Below are positions 33,088 through 44,219 of a stretch of DNA of 64,000 nt, piece by piece. The position numbers and the translations under genes were made by a program. The stretch is from Notamacropus eugenii. Lineage: Eukaryota; Chordata; Mammalia; Diprotodontia; Macropodidae. Position 1 is the stretch's first letter, and every line of letters starts with the position of its first letter. The notes beneath the pieces were generated by a model, which searched no databases, was not told the origin of the DNA, and was given only the letters and a program-made list of their open reading frames with translations. Where the stretch lies: assembly GCF_028372415.1 (NCBI RefSeq), contig NC_092872.1, positions 258,689,008 to 258,753,007 on the forward strand. The letters run 5' to 3'.

Positions 33088-34513
33088 GGTTGGTTGATTG
33101 GTTGATGTCCTTTGTTCTCGAAGAGGAACAAAATGACATCACCATAATAAAGTGAAGTTTCAGTGTGTACAACTATGGCTGATTAGACCAATATGAGCTT
33201 TGGAATGCTCTACCACAGGGTGGGCACTGATAGTCGTTGTGAATATTTAGGATGGTTACTCTGAATTTGCGTATCCTACGTTTCCTTTGTGCTGTTTCAA
33301 TTCTGGTTTGCTCATAGAGCTCAGCATCCTTTCTGATATGGGCGCCATGCTGAGTGGTCCTGTGCCAATGTCTCCCATGTTGCACAATTAAATCCAAAGT
33401 TCTTGAGAGAGACCTTGAGAGTGTCCTTATATTGCTTCTTCTGACTACCATGTGATTGCCTGCCTCATGTGAGTTTTCCATAAAATAGTCTTTTTGACAA
33501 GCTTACATTTTGCTTTTGAACAACGTGGCCAGCCCATTGGAGTTGTGCTCTCTGAAGCATAGTTTGAATGCCTGGCAGTTTAGTTCAAGCAAGGACCTCA
33601 GTGTCTTGTACCTTATCCTGCCAAGTAATCTTCAGAATCTTCCTAAGATGGTTCAAATGGAAGAGATTCAGTTTCCTGGCATGGCACTGGTAGACTGTCC
33701 ATGTTTCACAGGCATACAACAATGAGGTCAACACAGTGGCTCTGTAGACCTTCAGTTTGGTAGTCAGTCTAATACCTCTTCTTTCCCAAACTTTTCTTTG
33801 GAGCCTCCCAGATACTGAGCTAGCTCTGGCAATGCATGCATCAACCCCATTGTCAATGTGTACATCCCTGGAAAGTATACTATCAAGGTAAGTGAACTTA
33901 TCCACAGCATTCAGAACTTCTACATTTGTTGTAACCAATGGTTCCACATGTAGATGGTGTGGTGGTGGCTGATGGAGCACCTGTGTTTTCTTACCTTTAA
34001 TTATTAGGCCAAAATTAGCACAGGCAGCAGAGAATTGATCCATACTTTGTTGCATCTCAGCTTCAGAGGCTGCATTAAATGCACAGTCTTCTGCAAACAG
34101 AAAATCATGCACCAACACTCCTTACACTTTGGTCTTGTCTTGTAGCCTTTTCAAATTGAAGAACTTAGCATCAGTACAGTAGTTGACCTTGATGCCATGT
34201 TCATCCTCATTAAAAGCATTTGACAACATGGCTGAAAACATCATGCTGAAAAGCATGGGAGCAAGCACACAGCCCTGTTTCATTCCATTGTTGACTGGGA
34301 AGGCAAAAGAACGTTGTCCACTATTCAGAACCTGGGCAAATGTGCCATCATGAAATTGATGTACAGTACTGATGAACTTCTCCAGGCAGCCAAATTCCAT
34401 AAGTCCTCATGACAAACAATGTCAAAGGCCTTGGTCAGATCTATAAACGTTGTGTGCAGACCTCCGTTCTGTTCCTGGCATTTCTCCTGGAGTTGTTGGG
34501 CAACTGCCTGACA
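33088..34513 (-). mobile_element. RTE-clade LINE, 5'-truncated
   Basis: Minus-strand reverse transcriptase of RTE type. LTKAFDIV (motif A) is near 34415-34440. SFAFPVNNGMKQGCVLAP and LFSMMFSAMLSNAF follow. LFAEDCAF (motif C, 34086-34097) shows Glu for the first catalytic Asp. The C-terminal VDKFTYLDSILSRDVHIDNG and LLYACETWTVYQ region ends near 33585. One in-frame stop (34122-34124) and one frameshift near 34395 break it. The 3' end GAACAAAGGACATCAACCAA carries a CAACC-type tail. A 15-bp target duplication flanks it. Confidence 0.92.
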
Positions 34514-34529
34514 ACAGTGTTAATAACTA

Positions 34530-35135
34530 ATAATGGTCTGAAACTTACACCAAAATATTTACATTTTTAAAGGATGTTTAGGAAGATTGGATATTTTAAT
34601 CCAAAGGGATTAGTCTCAATTGGGTAGAGAAGGGCTTCTCTGGTTTTGGAGGTACTCAGGATGACTTGATAGAGTGGAATGGGCCTTGCCCAAAGGGCTT
34701 CTGTGTATCCTGAAAAGGGGCAAAGAATCCTATTTCAACCGAATGACTTTCCTGTTCCACACCCTAGAAGAGTCACAAAGGTGTGCCCTGCATCCACAAT
34801 CCACATAATCCAGTCCCCAGTGGCAAAAGCCCACTCCTGGTTCCAGTTCTGGTATTAGCAGCCTGACACTTCAGCCAGGTGATTCTCAGCCTGCACCCAA
34901 GGGTGCCAGCAGTCCCTGCTCTCATCTTGCTGTCCCTGGTTTCTCCCCTGGCTCTGAGTGCCTGGTGACATCACTAGTGTTGCTCTTCTCAGAAGACTGG
35001 TATGACCTGACTTGCTCCTCATCTCCCAAGGAAGAGCAGTGGGATGATGTGGATGGTCACTTGAGGTTTTGGACTGTCCCGGGGTGGAGAGAAGTGACTC
35101 CAGTCCCATCCTGGGCAGACCCTTGTTAGTTTCTG
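34530..35135. other. Intronic interval with no recognised feature
   Basis: Ordinary-complexity intron sequence before the GT array that precedes exon 2. Confidence 0.4.
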
Positions 35136-35136
35136 C

Positions 35137-35138
<2 letters not shown>

Positions 35139-35185
<47 letters not shown>
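35139..35185. repeat. (GT)n microsatellite upstream of LRRC20 exon 2
   Basis: About 46 bp of pure GT, ending 93 bp before the acceptor of exon 2 on the transcribed strand. UG-rich RNA of this kind is a known binding platform for TDP-43 and CELF proteins. Confidence 0.97.
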
Positions 35186-35186
<1 letters not shown>

Positions 35187-35278
35187 CCATGTGAGGCAGC
35201 CCTTGGGGGTTTGGGGCCGGTGTCAGTTCTGGTTACAGCTGAGCAATTGATCCTCACTGCCTTCTCTTTTTTCTTCAG

Positions 35279-35353
35279 TAGCAGGTACTCTGGGTCCCCC
35301 TTCCCTGAGGGACTGATTGGCCTTGCTTCTCTGACAGAAAGGACTGTGTCTGC
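35279..35353 (+). other. LRRC20: LRRC20 exon 2, 5' UTR portion
   Basis: Follows a strong polypyrimidine tract and CAG acceptor (35276-35278). It contains no upstream ATG, so the first start met by a scanning ribosome in this exon is that at 35354. Confidence 0.7.
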
Positions 35354-35435
35354 ATGCTGAAGAAAATGGGTGAAGCTGTTGCCAGAGTTGCCAGGAAGGT
35401 GAATGAGACCGTGGAAAACGAGTTAGATACTTTGG
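35354..35435 (+). CDS. LRRC20: LRRC20, first coding exon
   Basis: Encodes 27 residues plus one base: MLKKMGEAVARVARKVNETV then ENELDTL. This matches the N-terminus of leucine-rich repeat-containing protein 20 as I recall it. LRRC20 is a small (about 184-residue) LRR protein of poorly known function. The exon ends at a GTGAG donor in phase 1, and joining to 60832 restores GAC (Asp) at the boundary, giving DTLDLAECK. The ATG at 35354 has a weak context. A second in-frame ATG, Met5 at 35366 (AAGAAAATGG), has a strong one, so leaky use is possible. The segment is a predicted amphipathic helix capping the LRR domain. Confidence 0.92.
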
Positions 35436-35493
35436 GTGAGTTTGTCCTTCTGGCTACTCTGAGTCTGCTGGGTCTTGTACACAGTGTGCATGT

Positions 35494-35498
35494 GAGCG

Positions 35499-35596
<98 letters not shown>

Positions 35597-35601
35597 TGTG
35601 T
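35494..35601. repeat. (GA)n/(GT)n compound microsatellite downstream of exon 2
   Basis: About 50 bp of GA-rich units followed by about 55 bp of GT. It starts 59 bp after the exon 2 donor, so GAGAG-rich and UG-rich tracts lie close to the 5' splice site of the transcript. Confidence 0.97.
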
Positions 35602-35609
35602 AGGGAAAC

Positions 35610-36315
35610 ATGAATGCACCATTTAGCAGATAAAAAGAACTCAGAAAGCTCTCTGCCCTCTTCAGGGTACTTTCACATTGGTTGTCACATTTAATCTGGA
35701 CAGTATGCCTGGAATTCCTGCTCCCTGAATTTTCTCTGTAGGCCTATTTAAAATGTATCTTTGACCCATCCCATCATAGGTCATAATAGGCCATCAGTGG
35801 CCTATTAGAGGGGCCTCTTCCCAGGACATCTGCCCAGGAAGCAGAGAGGCCCCATTGGTCGAACCTGACAGAATTTCTTGAATTCTAGTCTGGCTGGGGG
35901 AGGGTACAGCATCCTGAGACTTCTGACCAAGGTCAGCAGAGAGACTGGACAGGCTCAGATGATTTTAAGGACTCATATGTGGGTGACTTTGTGACTGGAG
36001 ATCTCACTGTCCTACCCTGAGGTGCCTTTGTGCCTGATTCCTCAGGCATCTCATAGCACTAATCAGGACATGGGGTTTCCTTGGGGGATGCACAGGGAGA
36101 ATCCCTTAGAACTGGACACACCCCCCTCCCCCAAGTTTATTGGCTTTGCCATGAAAGGGTTCATCTGGATCTTTCACTCCCCCTGCATTCCAAGAAGCTG
36201 AGATCTCTAGGCACATGATAAGGATCTGCTTAGAAAATGCTCACTGAGAACTGAGAAGTCTGGAATTTTTTGGTGTAGGTATTCCTGCCTTAGAGCAAGA
36301 GAGATCTCTTAAGTG
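35610..36315. other. Intronic interval with no recognised feature
   Basis: Ordinary-complexity sequence. I see no repeat family that I can name. Confidence 0.4.
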
Positions 36316-36317
36316 CT

Positions 36318-36600
36318 ACAGTTGTTGTTTACCTTTGTTCTGGAAGAGGATTAAGGACATCAGGAGGGTCTATGTGATGGGGGCAAGGGCAAGGTTCTGA
36401 TCCAGTTAGATCAATGCAGAATGTGTCTCAAAGAGTTCTTACTGATGGAGAGAGATCTCTAGAGGAGTGCCATGAGGATCTGTCCTGGGCCCTTGGTGCC
36501 TTGGATAGTGACAATGAAGAGGTACTCGTGGCTTTTGAGAATGACATCAAGCAGGGAGGCAGAGGCAGCATGTGGAACCAGAGGGCCCAGTTCCAGAGTT
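36318..36600. mobile_element. RTE-tail fragment and CR1/L3-like fragment
   Basis: 36318-36400 resembles the antisense RTE/SINE tail (TTTACCTTTGTTCTGGAAGA, AAGGACATCAGGAGG). 36440-36600 resembles a CR1/L3 ORF2 block (GAGTGCCATGAGGATCTGTC then CTGGGCCCTTGG), the position of the GVPQGSVLGP motif. Both are diverged. Confidence 0.4.
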
Positions 36601-36659
36601 ACATCTGCAGACCAGAGTCATAGGCCATCTAGGACAATGGGCATTTATCAGATGTAGTT

Positions 36660-36810
36660 CAGCAGAAATGTATTGGATGTCTGTACTATGCCAGGCAGTG
36701 TGTTCTCAGCAGAGCACATGCAGAGTCATTTCTTGGCAGTGAGATGATAGGCAGGAAAGGGTGGATCAGCAGCTGGGAGAAATTAGAAGGAAGGAGGAAG
36801 TGGACGCCAG
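36660..36810 (-). mobile_element. L2 LINE 3' fragment
   Basis: Antisense L2, diverged: AGCAGAAATGTATTGGATGT, ACTATGCCAGGCAGTGTG. Confidence 0.4.
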
Positions 36811-36899
36811 GCACATCCCACTGAGGTGTCCTGGAAAATAAATTCCTCAGTATATACCTGCGTATTCTGGCAAAACAAATGCCCACATTGGCTGTAGAT

Positions 36900-37145
36900 A
36901 TTTCAGCATTGCAAGTCCATCCCCTCTCTCGGTGGGCTTCATCTCCGTTCTTGTCAACTCATAGTTTATCCTTATGTCGATCAAAGTTCTACAGTTTGAG
37001 AGACAGTTGTTTTTCTCTTTAATGTAGTAATTGTTGTAGAAATTGTTTTTTCGGTTCTGCTCATGCCAGTCTGCATCAGTTCATGCTGGTCTTTCCAGTT
37101 TCCTTTAAAACTGTCCATTTCCTCTTTTCTTGTGGCACAATAATA
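36900..37145 (-). mobile_element. Old L1 3' fragment
   Basis: Antisense L1: GGTTCTGCTCATGCCAGTCT, GCATCAGTTCATGCTGGTCT, TTCTTGTGGCACAATAATAA. Confidence 0.6.
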
Positions 37146-37329
37146 AATATGTTAACCAGAGTGATACACAAAAGAATATATTACATTTACAAAATATGAC
37201 CATGAAAAGAGTTACTGTCTCTGTTTGGGAGCCTTGGGGTCTTACTTTTTCTTTGATCTCTTCCAGTATGTGCCTGGCAGTGGTAGGTTTGTTTAGGTTA
37301 CACTTGAGTAGTTAGAGGGGCATAGTTCC

Positions 37330-37905
37330 GGATTCGATTGAGGCAGCCAGATGGGCCTCAGAGACTTGAGGATGAGGGACCCTGGGCAAATCCCTTAACC
37401 TCTGCCTGCCACAGCTTCCTCAATTGTAAAATAGTGAGAACGGCAGCACCTGTGTCCCAGGGTAGTTATAAGGATCAAACAAGACCATAAGGCCCGCCCA
37501 GGGTACCCTGCAGACCTGGGAAGCGTCTTCTTCCCCTCTGTCTCCTAGAATGGGCAGCTTCTTTGAGACTCAGCTCAGAGGCTGGCTCTTCTGGGAAGCT
37601 TTTCACCATTCCCTTCTCATCTTACTCGGCTGCTTCCACGGTGTGGCCACCCAGCGCAATGTAAGCTCCCAGAAGCAGGGAGTGTTGGTCATTTTGTGTT
37701 GGTGATCCCAGATCTTCCAGAGTGTCCAGCACCCAGCAAGCCCTTCATAAATGTTGGAGAGATTAAACTGAAGCATAGGAGGGCTGCACACCTACAACTA
37801 GGAGGGAGCTCCAAGTTCATCCTGTCCACTTCTCCCTTTTTATAGATGAGAAAACTGAGGTCCATGGAGGTTAAGAGACTGGGTCAAGATCTCAGTGCTC
37901 ATTGG
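37330..37905. mobile_element. MIR, L2 and MIR in series
   Basis: MIR sense 37330-37490 (GACCCTGGGCAAATCCCTTA). L2 sense 37540-37775 (AATGTAAGCTCCCAGAAGCA, CCTTCATAAATGTTGG). MIR antisense 37780-37905 (TATAGATGAGAAAACTGAGG). Confidence 0.6.
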
Positions 37906-38149
37906 ATGAGTAAATGGATGGATCCATTCCAGAATCCCAGAATCTCTGGGTTGGAAGAAATAAGTTCCTTTAGGACAGTGACTGTTTCTGTCACTGTCTC
38001 AGCCTTGGAACTGGTATTTCAGTAGAATTGGTTTTCTTTTGAATCCTGAGGTCCAAGGGCTTCACCAGTCATTGCCCCAGGAGTCCTAGACACACAAAGG
38101 TTAAGAACCCCTGGGCTAGTCTTAAATCATGGCCTCTTCCTTGGTTTGT

Positions 38150-38290
38150 TTGTTTTTTAAACATTTATTTAAATTTAAAAAAAAATTTCTCTCTCCCTCC
38201 AGCCCCTCCTCTCCCAGTTGAGAAGGCAAGCAATCTGATACTCATTATATATAGGACGTGATGCAAAACCTCTTTCCATATCAGCCATTA
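38150..38290 (-). mobile_element. L1 3' terminal fragment
   Basis: Antisense: CATTTATTTAAATTTAAAAA, CTCCCAGTTGAGAAGGCAAG, CAATCTGATACTCATTATAT. About 140 bp of 3' UTR only. Confidence 0.6.
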
Positions 38291-38499
38291 GCACTTGTGA
38301 AATTGTGAGAGCTCAGTGAATTATAATAGGGAATCTAGTGCTGATCCAGATGGGAGGCTGCTCTGGGGCTGATGAGATTGCTGGAGCCCAGAGGAGGCCA
38401 GGGAAAGCTTCATTTATAAAGCAGGATATCTGCACCATCCTGATGGATGGTTACAGGAGAGGTGACACTTGCCCTCTCCCCCAACGCAGCTCCAGGTGG

Positions 38500-38697
38500 G
38501 GAGGGAGAGAGGAAGGGAGGAAAGAAAAGGAAGGAGGGAGGAAGAAAGGAAGGAAAGGGGTAGAGGAAGAAAGTAAGAGGGAGGGAGAGAAGAAAAGGAG
38601 GGAGGGAAGGGAGGGAGGAAAGAAGGAAGGGATGGATGAAGCAGGGAAAGGAGGGAGGGAGAGAGGGAAGGAAGAAAGGAAAGGAAGGAGGGAGAAT
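38500..38697 (+). repeat. Polypurine (GGAA/GAGG)n tract
   Basis: Nearly 200 bp of almost pure purine on plus (GGAAGG, GAAAGG, GAGGGA units). The mirror character could support triplex DNA. Long open frames on both strands here are composition artefacts. Confidence 0.93.
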
Positions 38698-38699
38698 GC

Positions 38700-41385
38700 A
38701 TGGCTTTAAGTGCTTCCTCAGACCTGGTACTATATTCAGTGCTACAATACAAATGCAAGGGAAAAGAAAGGGGCTTCCATTCTAGGGGACAGGTGACACA
38801 TGAAGGAGCTGAGGAGGGGAAGGGGCGGTGCCCACCTGGGGGCGAGGCATGGTTTGTCAGAGCCAGGACTGGCCATAGAGACCCCCAGGGGCCAATGGTC
38901 CAAGGCCAAGGGTCTTCCAGAGGGTTGCTTCACATTGAGGAGGCTGCAGGGACGGTTGGATATTCCCTTGGTGCTGAGGGAAGCTCCCAGATAAGATAGC
39001 AGAGGCATGTTGAGTCATGTGATTTGACTTTTCCTGGGAAACAGAGAGGCAGATTCAGGGCAAGCCAACCAGCAGCTGCTCATCTATGGATGATCCCCTG
39101 GCCATCTGGCTTTTTCTCTGCAGCCACAGTGTAATGGGGCAGCGTGAAGCCCAGCCCAGACCTACCCTGCCCTGCCCAGGGTTCTCACCCCATGCTGTTA
39201 TGGGCTGCCTGCAGAAAGCTCCAGAGTGGGAGAGGTTGGTGCCCCCTTCAGACAATGGCAGTGGCTGCTGCCACCTTCCTGCCTTCCAGATGGAGGCCAC
39301 ACTGGCCTCTTCATGCACCATCATAGATGGAGCAGTGTCTTCTGGTCTCCTCAGGCCCTGGATCCTTTTCAGACTGGGCTCTGGAGCTGTTTCTTGGCTC
39401 AGAGGTCAATGTGTATGTCGACGTTCTAAGCAGCTGCCTTGAATTCCTATTCAGTCTATCCTAGATCCCGCCCAGGGAAATTTCCCGGACTTAACAACAT
39501 CTCCTGTGTGATTTTGGGCAATTTTAAAACAAGGGCTTTCTTTTTCTTTCTTTTTTCAGTTTGGGGGTTAGGGAGGAGATAGAAGGGAAAAGGGAACTAG
39601 AAATGGGGCAAAGAAGGAAGAAAAGAAGGACTCCGAGGGGAGCAGGCAGGCTGAAAGTGACATATTGGAGCTGTTATAGACTTGACAAAAAAGCAACCTC
39701 TCTGTAATAGAGACTCATGGTTTTCTTGGGCCGTTCTCTTCTGGCCTATGACATTTTGGAAACGGGCTTGTTATTTGGAATTTGTTAGGTTCAGGATTTT
39801 AAAAGTGAAATGATAAAGTCATCTATGAAGCAGCTGCAAGATGAGCCAGCATGGTAGGTGGAGCAAGCTGCCCTGGCCCCCTGGGAGGCCAGGGTCCAAG
39901 CTCTGCCCCCTTTTCTCTCTCCACATCCCAGGAAACTTTCAAAGCTTGGCCTGGGTTCCAGTTCTGCTTCTAATGAGTGCTGCCTGAGGGATCTCAGGAC
40001 ATCCCTTGTCTCCCTGGAGGGTCTCTTTTCTCCTTCTCTCTCAGCTGTGACCTTCGGGTCCTAGAGGGAAGGAGGGCACAGGTCCTGCCTACTCTTCCCA
40101 CATGGAAGTCCTTGGGGTACAGACATCCCTGAAAGATGAGGCCTGCCCCATGACAGACCAGGAGATGCTCCCCTGCCTTCCCTTTACTTCCAAAGTCACC
40201 AAAGGATCTGGCCAAGGTTTTCTACTCTTTGTTTGTAAACGTGAGCAGTGGCAAAGAGGCAAACATCTCTGCTTGATGGGGAAACTCAGAGAAAGACAAG
40301 CAGGTCCTGAGTGTGTCCCTCCTACCTTTCTTCTGAGAATGGCTAATTACGGCCCCTAACCCTGCCCCCTACTACCCCCAAGGGAAGTGTGGTGCTTGAA
40401 GGTTTACACAGCCTTGTTCTCTTGGGGGTAGAGATTATGACTGGCGTTGTCCCCTTTGGTGTGGGGAGCTCCCGAGGTGGGATCTCCTTCCTCAGATGCA
40501 GCTCCACAACTCCTGTAAGAAAATTGCCTTAGAGAGTTGCCCAAGGTGTGTGTAGGTGAAGGGATTTGGCCAGGGGCCACCCAGCCAGTAAGTCGTGGAG
40601 GCTGGACTGGAACTGGACTTTCCTGGCTCCAAGTACTACCCTTTCTACTATGTTGTGCCCCCTTTGAGATCTAGTGGGTGCTCAGGCGTACCCTGGGCTG
40701 GGTGCAAAGGATGGCCCCTGGTCTCCAGAACTCACATTCTGGACACAAAGAAATCGGAAGACAAGATCATGGTGAGCCCACCAAGGAGGGGGGCCTGGGG
40801 CTGCACCTCTGAGTCACTTGTGACCTCTGCGTGGGAGACACTGCGACCTGGCCTCTGAGGTGGAGCTAAGAGTGGGCAGGGGAAGTTGGTGTGGGCCCAT
40901 GGGAGGGAGGGGAGATGATGAGTTCCCCATCCCTGGAGGTCTCACAGCAAAAGCTATAACCACCTATTGGTTATATTGTGAAGGGGGCCCCTTCTTCCTA
41001 CCCTCCCCAGGACCTCTTGGCTCTAGCCCAGGTGGCCCTGCAGGTGGTCCTGCAGACTGTGCCTGGACCTCAGTGGGCTCCCCGAGTCTAAGGAGGGTCA
41101 GGGATTTAACGGGGCAGTCTCTGGCCCCTCTAGTTTTTGATCATGGTCAGTGCGGCCCAGTGGCCAGCAGGTGGCATCCTTCTCCATGGCTCAGAAGATC
41201 AGCTATGAGGCAGTGCTGATGGGTGAATGCAGAGAGTGAGGACAAAGGAGGCGGGAGGGGGGTGCATCTCTCCTGTTCCTTTGACTCCTGCTTTGGCACT
41301 GGGTCTTTAGAGCTAGATGAGGAGGTGGAGATGGGAGTGAGGCCTGCAGCAGTCTGAGAGATTTGCCCATGTTAGATAATGCTTT
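38700..41385. other. Intronic interval, largely repeat-poor
   Basis: About 2.7 kb of GC-richer sequence with only a weak antisense MIR scrap around 40560-40660. This is the longest stretch in the window without a clear transposon. Open frames in it carry no recognised domain. Confidence 0.45.
41164..41178 (+). promoter_or_regulatory. CTCF-like motif (candidate)
   Basis: CCAGCAGGTGGCATC is close to the CTCF core CCASYAGRKGGC. It lies in the repeat-poor part of intron 2. Confidence 0.4.
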
Positions 41386-41389
41386 AATG

Positions 41390-41790
41390 CTTAGTGCTAG
41401 CCAGCATTTATAGAGCTCCTACTGTGTGCCAGGAGCTGTGCTGAGTGCTTTACAAAGATTCTCTCATTTCATCCTCACAGCAACCCCGAGAGGAGGGGTT
41501 ATTGTTATCCCCATCTTACAGATGAGGAAACTGAGGCAGGCCTCAGAAGTCTTTCTGACACCAGGCCCAGCACTCCATCCAGCACCAGCACCACCTTCAC
41601 CTCACTGCTTTTATTTTTACGCAGCACTTTCATGTCAACCCTGTAGGGTATAGGTAGTATAAAAATTTTCATGCCCATTTTACAGATAAGAAAACTGATC
41701 CAAGAGGGGAAAAGTGACATAGCCAAGGCCATACTATAACTTAGTTGCAGAACCCAGATTCTCGGACTACAACCCCTGAGGCTTTATAGG
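41390..41790 (-). mobile_element. Two antisense MIRs
   Basis: 41390-41540: TATAGAGCTCCTACTGTGTG, TTTCATCCTCACAGCAACCC, TACAGATGAGGAAACTGAGG. 41590-41790: TTACAGATAAGAAAACTGAT, TTAGTTGCAGAACCCAGATT. Confidence 0.75.
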
Positions 41791-42179
41791 CTTCATTTTC
41801 TGGCCCAGCTGTTCATGGTCAAGCTCATGGAATGAGCTCGTCAGCTGGAAATCAGTAGGCAAGGAAGAAGCCTGGGGAATGGAGCAGTGCAGGGAAATAG
41901 GTTGGCTCAACTTTTACCAGCATCTCAGATCTTAGAACCTCAGCTGGATTTAGAATCAGGGTTATGAGCTGATTGTTAGATCTTTAGTATGAACACTTGT
42001 GCCTCTGACATTAACAAAGGACAAAGAAAGACTTGAAGGATCATTTTGTTATTTGTCTAGACTTAAGTGATGGAAGAAACGTGAATAATGCAGATTGAGC
42101 TAAAAAGTGGGGCCTGGGCAGGCTCCTTTTCCTTCTTCAGAGAGCCAATTATGAAACACTGACCAGTACATTGCTGGTT

Positions 42180-42720
42180 GGAGAAGTCATCAACTTCACT
42201 CTCTTTATTTTATAAATTGAGGAAACTGAGGCTTCTGAGTAAATGAGGAGGAAGGACAAGGAGTCTGGAAGCTCTTTCCTTCCCTGCATCCTCTCCCTCA
42301 CCTTGCCCTTCTGTTCACTCACCTTCCTAACACAGCTGAACTCTTCGCTCAGACCAGAGGCAGCCTGGAGGTAGTGCCCGGATGACCTTGGGAAAATTGG
42401 AGAGCCTTCTTGAGACTCTGTTTTCCCTGACTCTGAAGCGAGGGAGGCTAGATCTTTAAGGTTTCTTCTAGGTCTAAATCTGACTCTTAGTACTTATGTC
42501 AGGCCTCATCTGTAAAATGGGTGTAATACTGCCTATTATGCCTGTGGTAAAGGATGGTCATTTGGACCAAATTAGATCATGTCTAAATCCTTGACAGATC
42601 TTTAAAGCTCTGTAAGAAAGCCATATGCTCTGAACCCCAGTTTACAGATAAGGAGACTGAGGCTCAGAGAATATAAGTGGCTTGCTCCTGGTACACAGAA
42701 CTTGTCTGGGTTTCTCATCC
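42180..42720. mobile_element. MIR-type fragments
   Basis: Antisense scrap at 42200-42240 (AAATTGAGGAAACTGAGG). Sense copy at 42480-42640 (CTCATCTGTAAAATGGGTGT). Antisense at 42640-42720 (TTACAGATAAGGAGACTGAG). Confidence 0.6.
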
Positions 42721-43079
42721 ATCCAGTGAAGAAGCCCTGCTGGGAGGCCCTGGGATGGTTGGACCAGGAAGGCACTACTCAGAGGGAACCTGAGGGACCT
42801 TGGCTGGGTTGATGAGGCCTGGACTCAGAAGATGGACTTGGTTGTGGCCAGGTTAGCACTTGGGACATTGTTCAATTTGGAGGATGATCGGAGCAAGAGG
42901 AAGCTCGTTCTAGTTTGTCATTTGGGGAACTGCACCATCAAAAAAACGTATCAAGGGACTGAATGCCCAGGAGTGAGGAGCCAGTCCTGGCCAGCCCCTG
43001 TGCCATCTGTGCTAGCTGAGTCTGGCAGCTCTTTGCCCCGGGCAGTGAGGATGGACTTCTGCAAACTGGGGCCTCCTTC

Positions 43080-43920
43080 CTCAGGGGGAGGCAGTGTGGG
43101 GCAGGGGAGAGCACTCTGGACTGGAAGTTCAGAACCTGTGTTCACGTCCCTGGGCTGCGGCCTAAATGGACAGGTCCCTTCAGCTTTCTGGGCCTTGGTA
43201 ATGGAAGGAAATCTCATTTGCACAAGATGTACTCAAACGTCTTTCTCTGAGGCTGCTGTCCTGGAGAGGTAACCTTGGGGAAGTGCAGAATTGATGGTTG
43301 CTTGCCTTCTTAGAGGAGTGATGAGAAGGGGTTGGCCCAGTCTGCCTTCCCTGCTTCCCTGGCATGGTACCCCACACCCCACCATCAGAGCTCATCTTTT
43401 GCATCCTGAAGGGTTTTTGTCACCAGAGTCTTCTGTTATGAAATGCAGTGACACATTAAGCAAACGTTTCTTTAAGTGTTCTGCGTAATGTGAACTGAGT
43501 TCCAGACAGCCCTCAGCCAAGGAGGATCCAGTGCCAGTCTGTATCTGGGACCAGATGACCAGAGAGAGCCAGACAGCATCCCAGAGCCCGATGAACAAAC
43601 TGAGGCCCAGGGAGTTAAGAGGTTTGCCCAAGGTCATACAGTGGGTCAGCAGCAATGCTAGGATCGTTAGCACCCTTTCCTCTGTACCAATACCTCAGAA
43701 GCTTATCTAATCCAGTGCCTTTTTATAGATGAAGAAACTGAAGCCCACAGAGGTTAGATGATGTGGCTTAGATCACACAGCTTAGATTTAAACTAGGTCT
43801 CTGCTCCTTACTACTGGTGTGACCTTGGACAGGTCATTTCTCCCCCCTCATCTAGGTGAGAGAGTTTCACTAGACTCTTCATCTCTTCCAGAGTGTAAAC
43901 CTTGATCCTTGTGACCCAGC
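43080..43920. mobile_element. MIR-type cluster
   Basis: A degraded sense copy at 43090-43210 (AGCACTCTGGACTGGAAGTT). Antisense pieces at 43580-43690 (ACAAACTGAGGCCCAGGGAG) and 43690-43800 (TTTTTATAGATGAAGAAACT). A sense piece at 43800-43920 (GTGTGACCTTGGACAGGTCA). Confidence 0.55.
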
Positions 43921-44219
43921 TTAATCCCAAAAAATCCTTCTTGAGCTGGGAGTGAAAGGATGTGAGTAGATGAACCTAGCAGATGCTGAGCCCTCTGACC
44001 TCCAGGGAGGCAGTGCTGGGGCTCAGGGAGAGATCTTCCCCAGGCTTCTCATCTTGTCCAGTTGGTTCCTGGCCTTGTGCTTCAGCCTCATCCATTTCTC
44101 TTTTTCCTGACCCCTGACCTCCTAGTTATCCTAGCATCTGCCTGTTAATTCTGGGGGCTCAGGTGGTGGGTGGGTGGGCTGGTGCTTCCACATTGCGCTC
44201 TGAGGCATAGTGCTGAGGA

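Larger units (their letters stand above)
27829..35278 (+). other. LRRC20: LRRC20 intron 1 (inferred)
   Basis: Runs from the GTAAGT donor at 27829 to the TTTTTTCTTCAG acceptor ending at 35278. The donor is chosen by motif and position only; other upstream exons are possible. The content is repeats, including a Tigger1-like copy and an RTE insertion, with stretches of unrecognised sequence. Confidence 0.55.

Noticed and set aside
35275-35626. Open frames reading through the GA/GT array
   Set aside because: Dinucleotide repeat translation (RERERE, THTHTH). The LRRC20 exon ends at the splice donor at 35436 instead.
38338-38758. Open frames of 114-123 codons
   Set aside because: Encoded by the polypurine tract; Lys/Glu/Gly or Ser/Leu/Pro repeats only.
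42832-43272. 146-codon open frame inside LRRC20 intron 2
   Set aside because: Its middle overlaps a degraded MIR and it has no recognisable motif. Chance is sufficient.
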